64,000 bases of DNA from RYN-230 sp963768945 (GTDB lineage Bacteria; Actinomycetota; Actinomycetes; Streptosporangiales; Streptosporangiaceae), in contig CAVYJW010000008.1 in the NCBI GenBank assembly GCA_963768945.1, forward strand, positions 558,001 to 622,000, written 5' to 3'. The position numbers and the translations under genes are program-made. Below the pieces are notes generated by a model. It did not search any database. It had not been told where the DNA came from and saw only the letters and a list, made by a program, of their open reading frames with translations. How positions within the stretch are numbered: position 1 is the stretch's first letter; the number at the start of each line of letters is the position of its first letter. Below are positions 60,372 to 64,000 of this stretch, piece by piece.

Positions 60372-61700
60372 TTATCCTCCCAGCGGGGCACCGGCCGCGA
60401 ACGCCAGCATCCCGAGACCCGCGGCACCCGCGATCGCGCTGACCACGCCGCGCCGCAGGCCCAGCAGCCAGGCCGCGGCGAGGGCGAGCACGCCGACCTG
60501 CCACAGGTGCGCGAGGGCCAGGGCCAGCGGGATCGCGGCCCCGGCGATGGCGCCGATGGCGGCCGGGCCGGCCCCGGTCAGGAAGGCCTGCACCGCCGCG
60601 CTGGCCCGGAGCCGGTCGAAGTAGCGGCCGCCGGCCAGCACGAACACGAACGAGGGGGCGAACGCGACCAGCGCGGCCAGCAGGCCGCCGCCCAGTCCGG
60701 CCGCCGCGTACCCGACCACCGCGACGGTCTGCACCACCGGCCCAGGCGTGACCTGGCCGAGCGCGACCGCGCTGAGGAACTGGCCCGCGGTCATCCAGTG
60801 GTAGGTGTGCACCGCGTCGTGCTGCATCAGCGGGATGATCACGAAGCCGCCGCCGTAGGAGAGGGCACCGACCTTGAAGCCCTCCCAGGCCACCGCGAGC
60901 AGGCCGGCCGCAGCGGGCACCGCGGTGGCCAGCGGCAGCATGACTGACGGCAGCCCGGGACGTCCGGGGTCGCGCCGCTGGCGGCTGCGCTGGGACCGCA
61001 CCGCGACCTCGGTCAGCCCGCAGGCCGCGAGGACGAGCACCAGCCACGGCCCGACGGTCGCCGCGGCCAGCCCTCCGGCCACCAGGTAGCCGGCCCAGCG
61101 GCCGTGCGCGGCCCGGGTCCCCGGTGCGCTCTCCCCAGCCCCGGAAGCACCGGCCCCGGACTCACCGGCCCGGGAGCCACCGGCCCCGGACTCACCGGCC
61201 CCGGACTCACCGGCCCCGGACTCACCGGCCCCGGACTCACCGGCCCGCCGCCAGCTTGCCGGGATGAGGCCCGCCGCGGCGGCCACCGCCACCGCAGGCA
61301 CGGCCGCGCCTGCCCCGGCCGCGGCGCCGGCGATCCAGCCCGGCGGGCGGGGCGCCAGGAACAGGGCCGCGAGCCCGAGGATGATCACCAGGCCAGGGAC
61401 GATGAAGCAGATCCCGCCGAGGACCGCCCCGGCCGGCCCGCGCAGCCGCCAGGCGCAGAAGATGGCGAGCTGGGTCGAGGCCGGCCCGGGAAGCAAGTTG
61501 CAGGCGGCCAGCCCGTCCTCGAAGTCGCCGGCCGGCAGCCAGTACCGCTCCTCCACGCACAGCTTGCGCAGCAGCGCGATGTGCGCGGGCGGGCCGCCGA
61601 ACCCGAGGCAGCCGATCCGGCCCCACTCGCGGGCGATGATACTCAGCGGGACCGGCGGCGCTCCGGCGGAGGGCGGGCCGCCCACGGCCTGCTCGGACAC
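60372..61700 (-). CDS. chrA: Chromate transporter ChrA family
   Basis: A 442-residue long-chain CHR protein with two homologous halves. Half 1: EWGRIGCLGFGGPPAHIALL and ACNLLPGPASTQLAIF. Half 2: WEGFKVGALSYGGGFVIIPL and SAVALGQVTPGPVVQTVAVV. The FGGP and PGP motifs are the family hallmarks. The linker between the halves holds repeats of GESGA from 15-nt units (about 61135-61245). GTG 61700 starts. Probable oxyanion/chromate export; real substrate not certain. Confidence 0.85.
   Translation of the reverse strand: MSEQAVGGPPSAGAPPVPLSIIAREWGRIGCLGFGGPPAHIALLRKLCVEERYWLPAGDFEDGLAACNLLPGPASTQLAIFCAWRLRGPAGAVLGGICFIVPGLVIILGLAALFLAPRPPGWIAGAAAGAGAAVPAVAVAAAAGLIPASWRRAGESGAGESGAGESGAGESGAGGSRAGESGAGASGAGESAPGTRAAHGRWAGYLVAGGLAAATVGPWLVLVLAACGLTEVAVRSQRSRQRRDPGRPGLPSVMLPLATAVPAAAGLLAVAWEGFKVGALSYGGGFVIIPLMQHDAVHTYHWMTAGQFLSAVALGQVTPGPVVQTVAVVGYAAAGLGGGLLAALVAFAPSFVFVLAGGRYFDRLRASAAVQAFLTGAGPAAIGAIAGAAIPLALALAHLWQVGVLALAAAWLLGLRRGVVSAIAGAAGLGMLAFAAGAPLGG
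61135..61245 (-). repeat. 15-nt tandem repeat (GESGA) in chrA linker
   Basis: About seven units of CCGGCCCCGGACTCA with variants, in frame, between the two CHR halves. Confidence 0.85.
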
Positions 61701-61788
61701 GCAGCCACCCTATGCCTCCCAGCCGCCAGCCCCCTCAGCCGCCAGCCCCGCCCAGCCGCCGGCCACCGCCAGCCCCCGCCGGCCCGGC

Positions 61789-62604
61789 TCAGCCTGCGGC
61801 GGCCAGCGTCAGCCGGTCCACCGCGCGCACGACCGCGACCGTGTCCGAAAGATCGTCGAAGACCACGTCGGCCCCGGCCTTCCGCAGCCCGCTCACCGTG
61901 GACCGGCCGCTGGCGACCGCGAGGCACCGCGCACCGCCGGTCCGGGCGGCCGCCACGTCGCGGGCGGAATCGGCGATGTAGACGGTGGAGCCCTCGTCGA
62001 ACTGGGTGCCGTACTTGTCGGCCGCGCGGCTGCGGGTCATCATCAGCTGGACCCCCTTCGGGTACACCTGCGACCCGTACCCGCCGATCTCGATGTCGAA
62101 GAACTGCTCCAGGCCGAAGGCGCGCAGCTTCTCGACCGCGTTCGGCTTGATCGCGCCGGTCAGGACGGTCTGCACCACTCCCTGCCGGGCCGCCAGTCCG
62201 GCGACGGCCTCGGCGGCGCCGGGCAGCAGCCGTCCCTGTTCCCGCAGCAGGTCGCGACGGGCCGCGAACGCGTTGGCCAGCTCGAAGCTGAACCGGGCCA
62301 GCAGCTCCTCACCGCCCTGGCCCGCCGCGATGCCCAGCCGCGCCACGCCGTCAGCGCCCACGGCCCCGGCCGCCGCACCCGCCCCGGCCTCGTTCAGTGC
62401 CAGCGCGTCGAAGAAGATCTCCGATTCCATCCGCCCGGGCATCTGCGGCAACTGCCTGAGCGACCGCCCGGTGACCAGGCGGAAAGCCTCCGCGTACGCC
62501 TCCCGGGTGACCCGGCCGACGTCGAGGAGAGTCAGATCGATGTTCCACAGGACCAGGCGGTTAATGGGTACCTCCCGGGTTGGCATCCCCCTCGCGGAGG
62601 GCAT
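61789..62604 (-). CDS. HAD superfamily protein with Asn at the nucleophile position
   Basis: A 271-residue haloacid-dehalogenase-like protein. Motif I reads LVLWNIDLTLLDV where DxDxT is expected, so the first (nucleophile) Asp is Asn. Motif II is VLTGAIKPNA, motif III Lys lies near YPKGVQ and motif IV is TVYIADSARDVAAA. Asn in place of Asp should abolish phospho-enzyme formation, so it may bind ligand without hydrolysis. ATG 62604 and ATG 62586 are both possible starts. Neighbours are ChrA and P5C dehydrogenase on the same strand. Confidence 0.75.
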   Translation of the reverse strand: MPSARGMPTREVPINRLVLWNIDLTLLDVGRVTREAYAEAFRLVTGRSLRQLPQMPGRMESEIFFDALALNEAGAGAAAGAVGADGVARLGIAAGQGGEELLARFSFELANAFAARRDLLREQGRLLPGAAEAVAGLAARQGVVQTVLTGAIKPNAVEKLRAFGLEQFFDIEIGGYGSQVYPKGVQLMMTRSRAADKYGTQFDEGSTVYIADSARDVAAARTGGARCLAVASGRSTVSGLRKAGADVVFDDLSDTVAVVRAVDRLTLAAAG

Positions 62605-62741
62605 CGCCAGCCTATGCCCGGGCAGGCCCGCCGGAGGCCCGATCAGACTCGGTGCTGGGCCCGCCGGGACCGCCCGAGCGTGTCAGCCCCCTGCCCGGCC
62701 AGCCGCGCCGCGCGGGCCAGCGCGCCCTTCCGGGCTTACGG

Positions 62742-64000
62742 TCAGCCCATGTGCGGGTAGCGGTAGTCGGTCGGCGGCGCGAACAGTTCCTTGACAGCCC
62801 GCGCGTTGACCCAGCGGGTCAGGTTGAAGATCGAGCCCGCCTTGTCGTTGGTGCCGCTGGCCCGAGCCCCGCCGAACGGCTGGCGGCCGACGACGGCGCC
62901 GGTCGGCTTGTCGTTGATGTAGAAGTTGCCCGCCGCGAAGCGCAGCGCCTCGGTGGCGGCGGCGATCGCATCCCGGTCCTGGGCGATGATCGCGCCGGTC
63001 AGCGCGTACGGGGCCACGTCCGCGGCCTGCGCCACGACCTCGTCGTACCGAGCGTCCTCGAACACGTGGACGGCCAGGAGGGGGCCGAAGTACTCGGTGC
63101 GGAACACCTCGTCCCCGGGGTCGCTGCACTCCAGCACGGTCGGCTTGACGAAGTACCCCTGGGAGCCGTCCGCGTCGCCGCCGGCCAGCACCTGGATCGA
63201 CGGCCGGCTCCGCGCCCGGGCCAGCGCGTCGGACAGCCTCCGGAAAGCGCGGGCGTCGATGACCGCGCCCATGAACAGGGACAGGTCGGCCGCGACGTCG
63301 CCCACGGTCAGCGCGTCCACCTGGGCCAGGAAGCTGTCGCGCATCCGGTCCCAGACCGACCGCGGGATGTAGGCGCGGGACGCGGCCGAGCACTTCTGGC
63401 CCTGGTACTCGAACGCGCCCCGGATCAGGGCCGTGGCCAGCACGTCCGGGTCGGCCGAGGGGTGCGCGATCACGAAGTCCTTGCCGCCGGTCTCGCCGAC
63501 CAGCCGGGGGTACCCGCGGTACCCGGCGATGTTCTCGCCCACGGTGCGCCACAGGTGCTGGAACGTCCCGGTGGACCCGGTGAAGTGAATGCCGGCCAGG
63601 TCCCGGTGCGGGAGCGCCACCTCAGACACGGCCTGGCCGTCGCCGGTGACCAGGTTGATCACACCCGGGGGCAGGCCGGCCTCCTCCAGCAGCCGCATCG
63701 TGTAGTGCGCCGAGTACTGCTGGGTCGGCGACGGCTTCCAGATCACCACGTTGCCCAGCAGCGCGGGGGCGGTGGGCAGGTTGGCCGCGATCGAGGTGAA
63801 GTTGAACGGGGTGATGGCCAGCACGAACCCCTCGAGCGGCCGGTACTCCAGCCGGTCCCACTCGCCGGTGACAGAGGACGGCTGCTCTGCCAGCAGGCGC
63901 CGGGCGAAGTGCGCGTTGTAGCGCCAGAAGTCGATCAGCTCGCAGGCCGCGTCGATCTCGGCCTGGTAGACCGACTTGGACTGGCCGAGGATCGTGGCCG
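62742..64000 (-). CDS. pruA: L-glutamate gamma-semialdehyde (P5C) dehydrogenase, 5' end beyond window
   Basis: The C-terminal 419 residues of an aldehyde dehydrogenase. The first visible residues are SKSVYQAEIDAACELIDFWR, followed by VLAITPFNFTSIAANLPTAP, the Glu in LVGETGGKDFVIAHPSAD and the nucleophile Cys in GQKCSAASRAYIP. FNFTSIA and the end NLTRWVNARAVKELF are typical of the P5C dehydrogenase group, which oxidises glutamate semialdehyde to glutamate in proline breakdown. It pairs logically with glutamate dehydrogenase downstream on the same strand. The stop is TAA-class at 62742-62744; the start is outside the window. Confidence 0.9.
   Translation of the reverse strand, partial: ATILGQSKSVYQAEIDAACELIDFWRYNAHFARRLLAEQPSSVTGEWDRLEYRPLEGFVLAITPFNFTSIAANLPTAPALLGNVVIWKPSPTQQYSAHYTMRLLEEAGLPPGVINLVTGDGQAVSEVALPHRDLAGIHFTGSTGTFQHLWRTVGENIAGYRGYPRLVGETGGKDFVIAHPSADPDVLATALIRGAFEYQGQKCSAASRAYIPRSVWDRMRDSFLAQVDALTVGDVAADLSLFMGAVIDARAFRRLSDALARARSRPSIQVLAGGDADGSQGYFVKPTVLECSDPGDEVFRTEYFGPLLAVHVFEDARYDEVVAQAADVAPYALTGAIIAQDRDAIAAATEALRFAAGNFYINDKPTGAVVGRQPFGGARASGTNDKAGSIFNLTRWVNARAVKELFAPPTDYRYPHMG

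Overview
The window comes from a high-GC actinobacterium. Support: GC-rich codons, GTG starts, many four-base ATGA/GTGA gene overlaps, the ftsE-ftsX-smpB-ssrA and prfB neighbourhood, an actinobacterial-type very large NAD-glutamate dehydrogenase, and rare TTA leucine codons. I cannot name the genus. The only RNA gene seen is tmRNA.

Region 1 (about 0.4-21 kb, + strand apart from one gene) is an exopolysaccharide locus, mostly translationally coupled. It encodes an ATP-grasp ligase, an FAD oxidoreductase, a membrane-bound initiating sugar-phosphate transferase, a NodB deacetylase, a GT4 glycosyltransferase, a large secreted protein resembling the fungal Agd3 deacetylase, a PelF-type glycosyltransferase, a polytopic membrane protein in the PelG position, a LegB-like 4,6-dehydratase, an SDR reductase, and two spherulin-4 family (GH135/GH114-like) proteins, one without an export signal and one membrane-anchored. 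After an intervening minus-strand trypsin-NTPase-Sel1 gene come a LuxR regulator with a degenerate receiver domain and a further GT4. The set mixes bacterial Pel features with parts of the fungal galactosaminogalactan system and is my best candidate for an undescribed system.

Region 2 (about 21-45 kb) is an oxidative catabolic island. It has two TetR regulators, an orphan PotA-like ATPase, three PYROXD2/phytoene-desaturase-like flavoproteins, two Rieske oxygenase alpha subunits, two DAO-type flavoproteins, an ADP-forming acyl-CoA synthetase (frameshifted), an acyl-CoA dehydrogenase, a CocE-type hydrolase, a cupin, a PadR regulator with an MFS pump, and an SRPBCC protein. A 16-bp palindrome recurs at three promoters and probably defines one TetR regulon. 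A different 13-bp pair flanks the second TetR gene. The substrate is not evident.

Region 3 (about 45-53 kb, mainly - strand) is housekeeping: ftsE, ftsX, smpB, a penicillin-binding-protein homologue whose three active-site motifs are all degenerate, a cluster of inverted repeats, ssrA with a clear terminator, and prfB whose stop-codon tripeptide reads SKY rather than SPF. Region 4 (53-64 kb, - strand) holds NAD-glutamate dehydrogenase (frameshifted at a 7-G run), acetoacetyl-CoA synthetase, ChrA, a HAD protein and a partial P5C dehydrogenase, linking glutamate/proline and ketone-body metabolism.

A theme across the window is short tandem repeats (15, 18, 30, 105 nt) inside coding regions. Where a unit is not a multiple of three (16, 17, 19 nt) the frame is changed or broken.
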